A stretch of DNA of 57,923 bases from Sporosalibacterium faouarense (GTDB lineage Bacteria > Bacillota > Clostridia > Tissierellales > VENL01): NCBI RefSeq assembly GCF_016765695.1, contig NZ_JAETGO010000057.1, positions 1-57,923 of the forward strand. The letters run 5' to 3'. Both the position numbers and the translations under genes were made by a program. Shown here piece by piece: positions 1 to 7,579 of the stretch. Positions within the stretch are counted from its first letter, which is position 1. Every line of letters begins with the position of its first letter. A model generated the notes under the pieces. It saw only the letters and a program-made list of their open reading frames with translations. It made no database searches and was not told where the DNA came from.

Positions 1-62
1 ACGGTACGTACGGTGGTGTGAGAGGTCGGTAGATAAAATAATTATCTACCTCCTACTCGATT
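1..62 (+). mobile_element. 3' end of a group II intron (domain V tail and domain VI)
   Basis: The first 62 bases read like the 3' end of a bacterial group II intron. The run TACGTACGGTGGTGTGAGAG (8-27) matches the distal strand and linker of domain V. A hairpin follows, with GGTAGATAA (28-36) pairing with TTATCTACC (42-50), as in domain VI. The tail TCCTACTCGATT carries the expected unpaired branch-point A at 55, about 7 nt before the likely 3' splice site near 61-62. The rest of the intron, including any reverse transcriptase, lies outside the window. The call rests on remembered family consensus, not on an alignment. Confidence 0.68.
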
Positions 63-964
63 AGATGTATTTGTCCTAATACTTCGTATATAATTTTGAT
101 TGCAGCCCAAGATGTAATATCTGAATTATCGAGGGGAGGAGAAATCTCAACTATATCCATTCCCTTAATAGGTAATTCATTTATTAACTTTCTTACTATT
201 TGAAGAATTTCTCGAGTAGATATTCCTCCGCCCTCTGGAGTACCTGTGCCTGGTGCAAAAGCAGGATCTAGAACGTCTATGTCTAAAGAAATATAAATTG
301 AATCATAATCTTTATAACGTTTGATTAATTCATTGATTAAATAATCTATTCCTTTCTCGTAAATCTCTAGTGAAGTTATCATTTTGATATCACTATGATT
401 ATTTAGAAAAGATATTTCCTCTTCTTCGAAGGAGCGTATTCCTACTAAAGTCAACCCCTCGTCTTTTAGATTTGGGTTTTCTAATCCCCTTCTTGCGACA
501 CAAGCATGAGACCATATATGTCCCTGATATTCATTTAATAAATCACAGTGGGCATCGAACTGTATTACTCCAATTTTTTTGCTGCTATAATGCTTTGAGA
601 AAGCAGCTTGTAAAGGAATAGATACAGAATGGTCGCCACCTAAAAATATGCAAAATTTGCCACTATCAAAAAGAATTTTGGCTCCCTTTTCAATTTTATT
701 GAAATATTTTTCCCAATTTAAACTAACTTCAAAGTTTCCTTCATCTTTTATAAAAGGTTTTTTTATAATTATTCCTTCTTCTGTTATTGGTGGAACAAAT
801 CGTGATAAATGACGTATACGATTTGGAGCTTGAGAAGTTCCCTTACTGATGCTTGCTGCTCTATCAAAGGGTATTCCCTTTATAAGCACACTAGCTTTGT
901 CAATATCCTCTGTTAAAAGCTCTCTCCAAGGTGTGTGAAATGATTTTGTATTATTAAATGTCAT
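53..964 (-). CDS. speB: agmatinase / ureohydrolase family protein
   Basis: A manganese-dependent ureohydrolase, probably cleaving agmatine to putrescine and urea in the cytoplasm. The metal-ligand motifs are all present: GGDHS, DAHCDL with a downstream SHACVARR, and SLDIDVLDPAFAPGTGTPEGGG-type sequence holding the last two Asp ligands. I chose ATG 964 (AAGGGAG 12 nt upstream) over an in-frame TTG at 994; about 303 residues is normal for the family. The last codons and the stop lie in the putative group II intron tail at 1-62, so the native C-terminus has probably been replaced by a few intron-encoded residues. Formimidoylglutamase or guanidinase activity cannot be excluded, because family members differ in substrate and no arginine decarboxylase gene is in view. 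Confidence 0.85.
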   Translation of the reverse strand: MTFNNTKSFHTPWRELLTEDIDKASVLIKGIPFDRAASISKGTSQAPNRIRHLSRFVPPITEEGIIIKKPFIKDEGNFEVSLNWEKYFNKIEKGAKILFDSGKFCIFLGGDHSVSIPLQAAFSKHYSSKKIGVIQFDAHCDLLNEYQGHIWSHACVARRGLENPNLKDEGLTLVGIRSFEEEEISFLNNHSDIKMITSLEIYEKGIDYLINELIKRYKDYDSIYISLDIDVLDPAFAPGTGTPEGGGISTREILQIVRKLINELPIKGMDIVEISPPLDNSDITSWAAIKIIYEVLGQIHLIE

Positions 965-1168
965 TTTAATATTCAACTCCCTTCTTGCTACCAAACAAGT
1001 AATTCCTTTATTTATTTTTAAAGATATGTGAAAGTTATTTTCTACTAGTAATGAATTAATTATAATTATTACTTATGAGATAAGCAAGGAAATTTTACTC
1101 TAAATATATAAAATCTCATATAAGCTATTATAATAGGTTGATTTATAATATATTCATTAGATAAGAAA

Positions 1169-1190
1169 ATAGAGCCCAATAGGACTCTAT
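1169..1190 (-). terminator. Rho-independent terminator after the nitronate monooxygenase-like gene
   Basis: On the minus strand ATAGAGTCC and GGCTCTAT form a hairpin followed by TTTTCTTAT. It lies about 20 nt past the stop codon at 1210. The rest of 965-1209 is AT-rich and should hold the agmatinase promoter. Confidence 0.8.
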
Positions 1191-1209
1191 CTTAAGATTA
1201 TTTTATATA

Positions 1210-2292
1210 CTATAAAGAGATTAAATGTTTTTTAGTATTTGTAACTAGTTCATCCATCAAATCCTTTACAGATACTATCTTATCTATTTTATAAGCATTA
1301 ACTCCAGCAAAAGCAAATCCATGGGTTAAATTCCCTTTTTGAGCATTTATTAAGGCTTCAGCTATACAATAAGGAGCTTCTTTTGGATTGCAAGGCTTTA
1401 AACAATTGGTTATACATCTAAAAGGCTTCTCAAGTCCTTGATTAACACTATTTAAGTAATCATTACTAATAGCTCTACCTATCATTCCTACAGGGCTTTT
1501 AATGATTTTTATATCTTCAGAACTAGAGTTTACGTATGCTCTTTTAAACTCATCAGAAGCATCACATTCATAGGTAGCGGCAAAGCGACTTCCTAATTGA
1601 ACTCCAGATGCACCAGATTTTAATAGATGAGCTATATCTTTGCCATTAAAAACTCCGCCACCAGCTATAACAGGAATCTTTTGGTTGTACTTCTCTTCGA
1701 AGGGTTTAATTGCAGTTAATACATCTTTAAGTAATTTGTCAAGCTCCATAGAGGGATTATCCAAATCTTCCTTGGAAAAGCCTAAATGTCCTCCTGCTTT
1801 AGGGCCTTCTACTACAATCGCATCAGGAATTATATTATAACGTTTATCCCAGCTTTTACATATTAAAGCAGCAGTTCTACCAGAAGAAACTATAGGTGAG
1901 ATTTTTGTGTCAGTTCCCTTAGTTAATTTAGGTAGTTTAAGGGGAAGTCCAGCACCAGAGAATATTATATCAATTTTTTCTTTAACGGCTTCTTTGACCA
2001 TTTCTTCAAAGTTATTAAGGGCAACCATGAGGTTAACTCCTACAATTCCGTCATGACAAATTTCTCTTGCCTTTCTTATATGTTTTTTTAAGGCTCTAAT
2101 GTTTGCCTCTTTTTTATTCTTATAATAATCAGGCTCATTAAAACCTATTTCCACACCTGAAATAACGCCAATTCCGCCATTTAGTGCAACATTTCCTGCT
2201 AAAGATGATAAGGATATACCAACGCCCATACCACCTTGAACTATAGGAACTTTTGCAATGAGATTCCCAATTCTTAATTTAGGTAAGTTCAT
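1210..2292 (-). CDS. nitronate monooxygenase / FMN-dependent enoyl reductase-like oxidoreductase
   Basis: A TIM-barrel FMN enzyme of the nitronate monooxygenase (2-nitropropane dioxygenase, COG2070) family. The N-terminus PIVQGGMGVG and the FMN-phosphate segments AGGGVFNG and GVQLGSRF are typical. Near residues 290-310 there is a cysteine-rich stretch (CITNCLKPCNP, then YCI), a clostridial subfamily trait of unknown role that could bind a metal or an Fe-S centre. The start ATG follows AAGGAGGAG by four bases. The gene is a single transcription unit with its own terminator. It could be a nitronate oxidase, a FabK-like enoyl-ACP reductase, or an uncharacterised flavin reductase; with no fatty-acid genes nearby I do not favour FabK. 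Confidence 0.85.
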   Translation of the reverse strand: MNLPKLRIGNLIAKVPIVQGGMGVGISLSSLAGNVALNGGIGVISGVEIGFNEPDYYKNKKEANIRALKKHIRKAREICHDGIVGVNLMVALNNFEEMVKEAVKEKIDIIFSGAGLPLKLPKLTKGTDTKISPIVSSGRTAALICKSWDKRYNIIPDAIVVEGPKAGGHLGFSKEDLDNPSMELDKLLKDVLTAIKPFEEKYNQKIPVIAGGGVFNGKDIAHLLKSGASGVQLGSRFAATYECDASDEFKRAYVNSSSEDIKIIKSPVGMIGRAISNDYLNSVNQGLEKPFRCITNCLKPCNPKEAPYCIAEALINAQKGNLTHGFAFAGVNAYKIDKIVSVKDLMDELVTNTKKHLISL

Positions 2293-2496
2293 AAACTCCT
2301 CCTTATTTATAATAAAGTATTAGTACCAGGTAACAAAAGGTACTATTTAAGTATATACTTTATAGACTTAAAAAGATAGCAATTTCAACAAATTTATTGA
2401 TATTTAATAAAAATTTCATATTTAATCATTAGTATATCCATATAATAGAAAATAATGTAAGTATTAACTAAAAAAACTTGTAAAATCATTTTTTTA

Positions 2497-2534
2497 GAAA
2501 AAAATAAAAGGCACGGATTTATGTCCGTACCTTT
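2497..2534 (-). terminator. Rho-independent terminator after the cell-wall hydrolase
   Basis: On the minus strand AAAGGTACGGACAT pairs with ATCCGTGCCTTT and is followed by a TTATTTTTTT tract. It lies a few bases past the stop codon at 2546. Confidence 0.88.
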
Positions 2535-2545
2535 ATGTTTAGATT

Positions 2546-3469
2546 CTATTTATAGAATACATGGTCTCCTATTCTAGTCACATATGTTTTATTTTCAACA
2601 ATCCACTTTGCTGCAGCTTTGTTTGGATTGAAGAAGTAAGTTGCATTTCCAACTGGTCTGTTATAATTTAAAGCTTCCTTTGCAGCTTGAATACTCTCCT
2701 GAGATGGATTATTGTAAATAGTGCCATCAGCTACTGGGCTAAATTGAGGAATACCTTTATAATATTCAAATATTACACCCTTTATAGTATTAGGGAAAAG
2801 TTTTGAGTCAACTCTGTTTATTATAACACTACCTACAGCTACTTTACCGCTATAAGGTTCACCACTTGACTCAGCGTGGATTATTCTTGATAACCAATAC
2901 AAATCATCTGAATTATAGCTTGTACTTCTAGCAAGGGTTGTCCCACGTGATACTGTAGAGTTATATAATGTAGACTGAGTTTGAGGACCGGCAATACCAT
3001 CAACAGTTAATCCATTATCCTTTTGAAAACGGATTACTGCATTTTTAGTTAATGATCCATAAATGCCATCAACAGGTCCAGGTGAATAACCTTTAGCATT
3101 TAAATTTTGTTGGAGCTTTGATACGAGACTTCCTTTGCTTCCTTCTCTTAAGACTGTATAGGATAAGCTATATAAAGATGCTTGAGTTTCTGGTCCAGCC
3201 ATACCATCAACAGTTAAATTATTAGCTTTTTGATATCTGATTACTGCAGCTCTAGTCATTGGCCCATATGAACCATCAACGGGTCCAGCCGAATAACCTT
3301 TAGTATTAAGAGCGTTTTGCAGCTTTATTACTTCACTTCCCTTACTCCCTAATTTCAAGGGGACATAAGAATTAGTGTAGTTTCCAGCAGCTAATACATT
3401 AGTAGAAAGAAAAGAAAGTACTAAGAATATTATACATAACGAAACAAGAATCTTTGACTTATTTTTCAC
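2546..3469 (-). CDS. secreted cell-wall hydrolase: two peptidoglycan-binding domains plus SleB-type catalytic domain
   Basis: About 307 residues counted from a GTG start at 3469, placed ten bases after AGGAAGGAG. Upstream codons in the same frame are riboswitch RNA, so the longer reading is rejected. Residues 1-28 form a signal peptide (KNKSK, hydrophobic core, VLAAG cleavage region). Two tandem PG_binding_1 repeats follow (each with LGSKGSEV or EGSKGSLV, then VDGSYGPMTR or VDGIYGSLTK). The C-terminal domain is Hydrolase_2/SleB-like, with the family residues IHAESSGEPYSGKVAVGSVI. It should cleave peptidoglycan outside the membrane, as a muramidase or lytic transglycosylase. A c-di-AMP riboswitch directly upstream argues for use in vegetative wall turnover, although SleB relatives act in spore germination. 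Confidence 0.9.
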   Translation of the reverse strand: MKNKSKILVSLCIIFLVLSFLSTNVLAAGNYTNSYVPLKLGSKGSEVIKLQNALNTKGYSAGPVDGSYGPMTRAAVIRYQKANNLTVDGMAGPETQASLYSLSYTVLREGSKGSLVSKLQQNLNAKGYSPGPVDGIYGSLTKNAVIRFQKDNGLTVDGIAGPQTQSTLYNSTVSRGTTLARSTSYNSDDLYWLSRIIHAESSGEPYSGKVAVGSVIINRVDSKLFPNTIKGVIFEYYKGIPQFSPVADGTIYNNPSQESIQAAKEALNYNRPVGNATYFFNPNKAAAKWIVENKTYVTRIGDHVFYK

Positions 3470-3489
3470 AATAAATACACTCCTTCCTA

Positions 3490-3608
3490 TGTTTGCTTCC
3501 GAAGTTAGCTGACGGGTTCGGGATAGAAGGCTCCCTACCATAAATACTTATGGATTAACCCCTTAGTTGGTTCCTCCGTACCTAATTATTTAGGATTCAG
3601 CAAGTGTC
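3490..3608 (-). promoter_or_regulatory. c-di-AMP riboswitch (ydaO/yuaA leader)
   Basis: The minus-strand RNA contains the conserved ydaO-yuaA blocks in order: TTGCTGAATCC, GGTACGGAGGAACCAA, GGGGTTAATCC, GGTAGGGAGCC, and CCGAACCCGTCAGCTAAC ending in GGAAGCAA, which pairs with the opening TTGCT. In known members c-di-AMP binding lowers expression, and cell-wall hydrolases are classic targets. I see no terminator between the aptamer and the GTG start about 20 nt away. The Shine-Dalgarno AGGAAGGAG lies right beside the closing P1 stem, so control here may act on ribosome access; that is inference. Confidence 0.93.
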
Positions 3609-3625
3609 CATAATGCATGAATTAT

Positions 3626-3654
3626 ATTATACAATCCTGACAATATTATGTCAA
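3626..3654 (-). promoter_or_regulatory. consensus sigma-A promoter driving the c-di-AMP riboswitch
   Basis: On the minus strand there is TTGACA (3654-3649), exactly 17 bases, then TATAAT (3631-3626). Both hexamers are perfect. Transcription would begin a few bases before the aptamer. The remaining 3655-3853 holds only the upstream region of the divergent diguanylate cyclase. Confidence 0.88.
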
Positions 3655-3853
3655 CTAGAAGATTATTACAGTTATTTTTTTAACTAACAAACAATAGTTT
3701 ACTCTTAATTAGAAAAGTGATATAATTCTTATGTCGTAAATTTAACAAAGATGTAAAAATCTTTCTATAGTGGATTAATAAAAAGTGATTTTATTAAATC
3801 AACTAGGTATTTTTTTGAAGATAGCTTAATGGCATTATGGGGGAAATTAAGTA

Positions 3854-5461
3854 ATGAAAACATTATTTAGAAATAGGATATTTTTAAAACAGTTTTTGGC
3901 TTTAATTATTATGATTGTTGTTATATTTTCAGGGGTTGGATTATCAATATATTGGGCGGCAGCGCGAACTTTAGAGAGTCAATCGATGGATTTGGTAGAA
4001 CAATATCAAAAGCAGATTTATATAGAAATTAGAGAGAAAGTTAAAGATATTAAGAGTTGTATTAAAACGCAATCTTTATATCTTCAAGATATGAATTTGG
4101 ATATCTATAATTCTGAAAAGATGAAGAAATTATTAGGAAAGGTAGTAAGCAATAATTCTACATTAATTGATTTATTACTTGTAGATAATGAAGGAAATGT
4201 TGTAAATTCAAAAGGAGGACCTTCAGAGACTAATCTAATGGAACGTGATTATGTTAGAAATGGACTATTAGGCAAGTCGACAGTTACTGGCCTTTATTCT
4301 GGCAAGAGGAGAGGTACTATCATTATGACCATTTCACAACCAGTAATAATAGAAGGAAAACCTGAATACGTATTAGCAGGAGTAATAGGACTCGATGAAA
4401 TCAAGAGCATAATTGAGAGCATTGAATTTAAGAATGGTGAACAAATCTTTCTTGTAGATAAAAAAGGAGATATAATTACTAGCAATGAATATGATTTAAA
4501 TAACAAAGATGAGGTAGCCCTTTATCATGAAAATATGATGACTGAAGGAGTTAAAAATGTTATAGAAAGAAAAAATAACGTAGCTAAATACGAGAATTTT
4601 AAAGGGAATAAAGTAATAGGATCTTATAGGTGGATTGATGAGTTAGAGGTAGGTCTTATTGTCGAGTTTGATGAGAAATACATGCTTAAACCAATAGACA
4701 GATTAATTGGATATATTCATATTTTGATTTTAATAGTTTGTATTCTAACTACTATTTTTGCTTATTTTATTAGTAGACGTACATATAGGACAATAAACAA
4801 ATTAGTAGAGTCTGTAAAGAGACTAAAAGAAAACAGTAATGTAAGTAAAATAGATTTAAAAACAAGTGATGAACTTAATATATTAATAGAGAGTTTCAAC
4901 GAAATGCAAGATGCTGTGAAGAAAAGAGAAGAAGAAATTCATAGATATGCTACCATTGACACATTGACAAATACTTTAAATAGAAGGGCAGGAATAAAGC
5001 TTTTAGAAAAAGAAATTGAAAAATCACAGATAAATAAAACTCCTCTTAGTATAATGTTTATTGACATCAATGGTCTGAAGACTGTAAATGACTATTTGGG
5101 ACATAGAGAAGGAGACAAGCTAATTATATCCGCATGTGAATTTATAAGGAAAAGCATTGGCGAAGAGAATGCTTTAGCTAGACTAGGAGGAGATGAATTT
5201 TTAGTTATACTACCCGAATGTTCTGTTCAATGTGCACGGAAGATAAAAGAGAAAATAAACAGTGAAATAGATCAGTATAATGAAGAAAATCAAAAAGCAT
5301 TTTTAGTAAGTGCAAGTATTGGGTTAGCGGAATATGAGCAAGATGGGAGACCATCAGCTGATGCACTTATTGAGATAGCTGATAAAAGAATGTATAAGAA
5401 CAAAGATAATTATAAAAATCATAATAAAAACAATATAGTCATAAGAGATAATGATAAATAA
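3854..5461 (+). CDS. membrane-bound diguanylate cyclase with extracellular Cache-type sensor
   Basis: Makes c-di-GMP from two GTP in response to an external signal. Residues 13-35 are a membrane helix, 36-280 an extracellular sensor of the double-Cache type (PVIIEGKPEYVLAGVIGLD is a typical stretch), and 286-307 a second helix. A HAMP-like linker runs to about 358, then a GGDEF domain at 365-530. The active-site loop is an intact GGDEF (445-449). The position of the inhibitory I-site reads GEEN rather than RxxD, so product feedback at that site is probably absent. The ligand is unknown. The start is ATG 3854 behind a GGGGGAAATTAAG stretch, and a terminator follows, so it is probably monocistronic. 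Confidence 0.9.
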   Translation: MKTLFRNRIFLKQFLALIIMIVVIFSGVGLSIYWAAARTLESQSMDLVEQYQKQIYIEIREKVKDIKSCIKTQSLYLQDMNLDIYNSEKMKKLLGKVVSNNSTLIDLLLVDNEGNVVNSKGGPSETNLMERDYVRNGLLGKSTVTGLYSGKRRGTIIMTISQPVIIEGKPEYVLAGVIGLDEIKSIIESIEFKNGEQIFLVDKKGDIITSNEYDLNNKDEVALYHENMMTEGVKNVIERKNNVAKYENFKGNKVIGSYRWIDELEVGLIVEFDEKYMLKPIDRLIGYIHILILIVCILTTIFAYFISRRTYRTINKLVESVKRLKENSNVSKIDLKTSDELNILIESFNEMQDAVKKREEEIHRYATIDTLTNTLNRRAGIKLLEKEIEKSQINKTPLSIMFIDINGLKTVNDYLGHREGDKLIISACEFIRKSIGEENALARLGGDEFLVILPECSVQCARKIKEKINSEIDQYNEENQKAFLVSASIGLAEYEQDGRPSADALIEIADKRMYKNKDNYKNHNKNNIVIRDNDK

Positions 5462-5488
5462 TGGTATAATTAAAATAGATTTATGTAT

Positions 5489-5526
5489 AAAAAAGTCGTT
5501 CAGGAGGTAAGCTGAGGGACTTTTTT
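5489..5526 (+). terminator. Rho-independent terminator after the diguanylate cyclase
   Basis: AAAAAAGTC, an inner TTCAG/CTGAG stem, and GACTTTTTT form an interrupted hairpin ending in a T tract. Confidence 0.75.
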
Positions 5527-5666
5527 GTCGCTTTTTTTAAATACTAAGTTAGAAGAAAATATTATAAGAGAGAAGTAAATAAAATTATATAGTAGTAATT
5601 AAGAATGAAGTTAAAAGAAATAGATGCTATAATAATCATAGGATTAAGGGAAGAAGGGATGAAATT

Positions 5667-6293
5667 ATGAAAAAAATAACTAAGGTTGAAAAACAAAAAA
5701 GAAATAACAAGAGATATTCAATATACATTAATGGAGAATATGCTTTTGGAGTACATGAAGATACATTAGTAAAATATGAATTGTTAAAGGGGAAAGAGTT
5801 GGATAACGAATTTATTGACAAAGTTATTAAGGCAAAAGAGCAAAGTAAAGGGAATAATTATGCATTAAAGCTTTTATCATATAGGTCTAGAAGTAAAAAA
5901 GAAATACAGAATAAGATGGATTTAAAAGGATATGACAAGTCCATAATAGATAATGTAATTTATAATTTAGAGAAGAAAGGATATATTGATGATAAGCAAT
6001 TTACCATAGAATATGTAAAAGATAAGGTTAAACTAAAAAAGTTTGGCAAGAAGAGATTAGAGATTGAATTAATTAAAAAAGGAATTGAAAAGATAGTTAT
6101 TAGAGAGGTAATTGAAAATCTGGTAGATAAGGAAGAGGAATATAATAGAGCTTTAGAAATTGCTAAGAAGAAATTGAGAACATCATATAAAAATGATGAA
6201 AAGAGAGCACAGTATAGAAAGCTAGGTGGATTCTTACAAAGAAAAGGATATGATTTTGATATTGTAAAAAAAGTTTTGGAAGAAGTTTTATAA
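5667..6293 (+). CDS. recX: RecX regulatory protein
   Basis: RecX family modulator of RecA filaments (208 residues, a usual length for Firmicutes). It is lysine-rich and built of repeated three-helix units. Recognisable family segments are ALKLLSYRSRSKKEIQNKM, then GYIDDKQFTIEYV, with FLQRKGYDFDIVKKVL near the end. The ATG at 5667 follows AAGGGATGAAATT. It overlaps the TGA of a 21-codon open frame (5605-5670), so translation could be coupled to that short frame. recA itself is not in the window. A small membrane-protein gene follows 64 nt downstream, probably on the same transcript. Confidence 0.88.
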   Translation: MKKITKVEKQKRNNKRYSIYINGEYAFGVHEDTLVKYELLKGKELDNEFIDKVIKAKEQSKGNNYALKLLSYRSRSKKEIQNKMDLKGYDKSIIDNVIYNLEKKGYIDDKQFTIEYVKDKVKLKKFGKKRLEIELIKKGIEKIVIREVIENLVDKEEEYNRALEIAKKKLRTSYKNDEKRAQYRKLGGFLQRKGYDFDIVKKVLEEVL

Positions 6294-6357
6294 AGTTAAC
6301 ATAAATTCCATAAAAATAGCAAATTATATAAATAGTTAAATGAAAAGGATGTATTCC

Positions 6358-6840
6358 ATGAATAAAATTAATAACAAAAAGAATGAAGCTTTAGAATCTG
6401 CATTATGGAGTGTAGCTTTACCTGGACTTGGTCAACTACTAAATAAAAGGTATTTCAAAGGCTTTCTGTTCATTTTGCTAGAATTTATAATTAATATGAA
6501 ATCAAATTTAAACACTATAATTATTTATAGCTTTTATGGGAATATGTCTGAAGCTATTGAAAAGGTAAATTATCAGTGGTTGATGTTTTATCCATGCGTT
6601 TATATATTTGCAATATGGGATGCATATAGAGATAGATTAAAAGAGAATAAACCATATTTATTTATTCCCTTCGTATCGGCAGCTTATATTGGCACAATAG
6701 CAGTCATATATTCTTCAACATTTGAACTTATGGGATTTAAAATAGGTCCCATTTTTTTACCTATAATAAGTATTAGTGTGACTCTAGTATTGGGGTTATT
6801 ACTGAGACCTATATTGATACGAAGAGTAGAGAAAAAATAG
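6358..6840 (+). CDS. small multi-pass membrane protein of unknown function
   Basis: About 160 residues from ATG 6358; AAAAGGA sits nine bases before it, so an earlier in-frame ATG at 6340 is less likely. The N-terminus has the motif PGLGQLLNKRYFKG, a glycine-rich entry into the first membrane helix that recalls TM2-domain and DUF5683-like proteins. Three more hydrophobic segments follow, and the protein ends with basic residues on the presumed cytoplasmic side. There are no catalytic motifs. It lies directly after recX. I cannot assign a function. Confidence 0.7.
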   Translation: MNKINNKKNEALESALWSVALPGLGQLLNKRYFKGFLFILLEFIINMKSNLNTIIIYSFYGNMSEAIEKVNYQWLMFYPCVYIFAIWDAYRDRLKENKPYLFIPFVSAAYIGTIAVIYSSTFELMGFKIGPIFLPIISISVTLVLGLLLRPILIRRVEKK

Positions 6841-6855
6841 ATATCTTCTTGTCAT

Positions 6856-7113
6856 TTAATCAAGTCTTTTTGATTTACAGAAAATAAAGCTTTCATCTAG
6901 AGTGTCATTCTCTACCTCTGAACCAAATAATATCCATGTGGTACAAATATGAAACTTTTCTTTAAGTGCTATAATAGTTTTGACTGAAGGTCTATATTTA
7001 TCATTCTCAAGATCACTGAGTGTTCCTTGGGATATGCCTAAAGTTTGAGCAAATTCACTTTGAGTTAAGTTGTTATTTTTTCTAATACAACTTATGCGAT
7101 TACCAATGGTCAT
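6856..7113 (-). CDS. XRE-family helix-turn-helix regulator
   Basis: An 85-residue DNA-binding protein consisting almost only of an HTH_3 domain (residues 4-60): RISCIRKNNNLTQSEFAQTL, then GISQGTLSDLEND as the turn and recognition helix. The remaining C-terminal 25 residues show no ligand-binding domain. ATG 7113 follows GGGGTGATATG. It faces away from the GGDEF-EAL gene across a 466-base gap, so it may repress itself and possibly the divergent leader; the sequence does not prove this. Confidence 0.85.
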   Translation of the reverse strand: MTIGNRISCIRKNNNLTQSEFAQTLGISQGTLSDLENDKYRPSVKTIIALKEKFHICTTWILFGSEVENDTLDESFIFCKSKRLD

Positions 7114-7479
7114 ATCATATCACCCCACTTATAAAAATCATTATTTGAATAAAATCAAAATGATAAATTTACTAATTATAATACTATATAGATATTATAG
7201 CAAATATAAAATATGATGCACATCAAATATATTATATATTGGAAATATTTCTATTTGTAAATTATCTAATCGACATATAAGTAATTATATTTACTTTACC
7301 TTTCTAAATAACCCTAAAAAAAACAAACTTGTAAAAAATATGTAAAAAAGTGTTGATTTTTGGTAAATAATTTGATAAAATTAAAGATAATAGAATATGT
7401 AATAAGATATAAATTTGATGACATATTAGAACTAATATTAGACAGAAGGACAAAAATCAGTTTTTAGCTAGATATAAGG
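7114..7479 (+). promoter_or_regulatory. long AT-rich intergenic leader before the GGDEF-EAL gene
   Basis: No gene is visible here. Around 7352-7380 a weak promoter-like pair (TTGATT and GATAAA) could start a transcript of about 110 nt that ends at the strong terminator 7480-7520. The transcribed part does not match the c-di-GMP-I, c-di-GMP-II or other riboswitch consensus sequences I can recall. It is best treated as an uncharacterised attenuator leader or a small RNA. Confidence 0.3.
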
Positions 7480-7520
7480 CCAACATAACAATGATTCTCC
7501 ATTGTCATGTTGGTTTTTTT
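7480..7520 (+). terminator. strong terminator inside the leader of the GGDEF-EAL gene
   Basis: CCAACATaACAATG pairs with CATTGTcATGTTGG and is followed by seven T. It lies 60 nt upstream of the next start codon and more than 350 nt past any gene on this strand, so it terminates a leader or a small RNA rather than a coding transcript. Confidence 0.85.
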
Positions 7521-7579
7521 ACTATTAAATAAATCTTGAAAATTTTAAAATAACATATTCAAATAACGAGGTGTATTTA

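Noticed and set aside
3470-3541. N-terminal extension of the SleB-type hydrolase as coding sequence
   Set aside because: These codons fall in the 3' part of the c-di-AMP riboswitch; the GTG at 3469 has its own ribosome binding site and begins a proper signal peptide.
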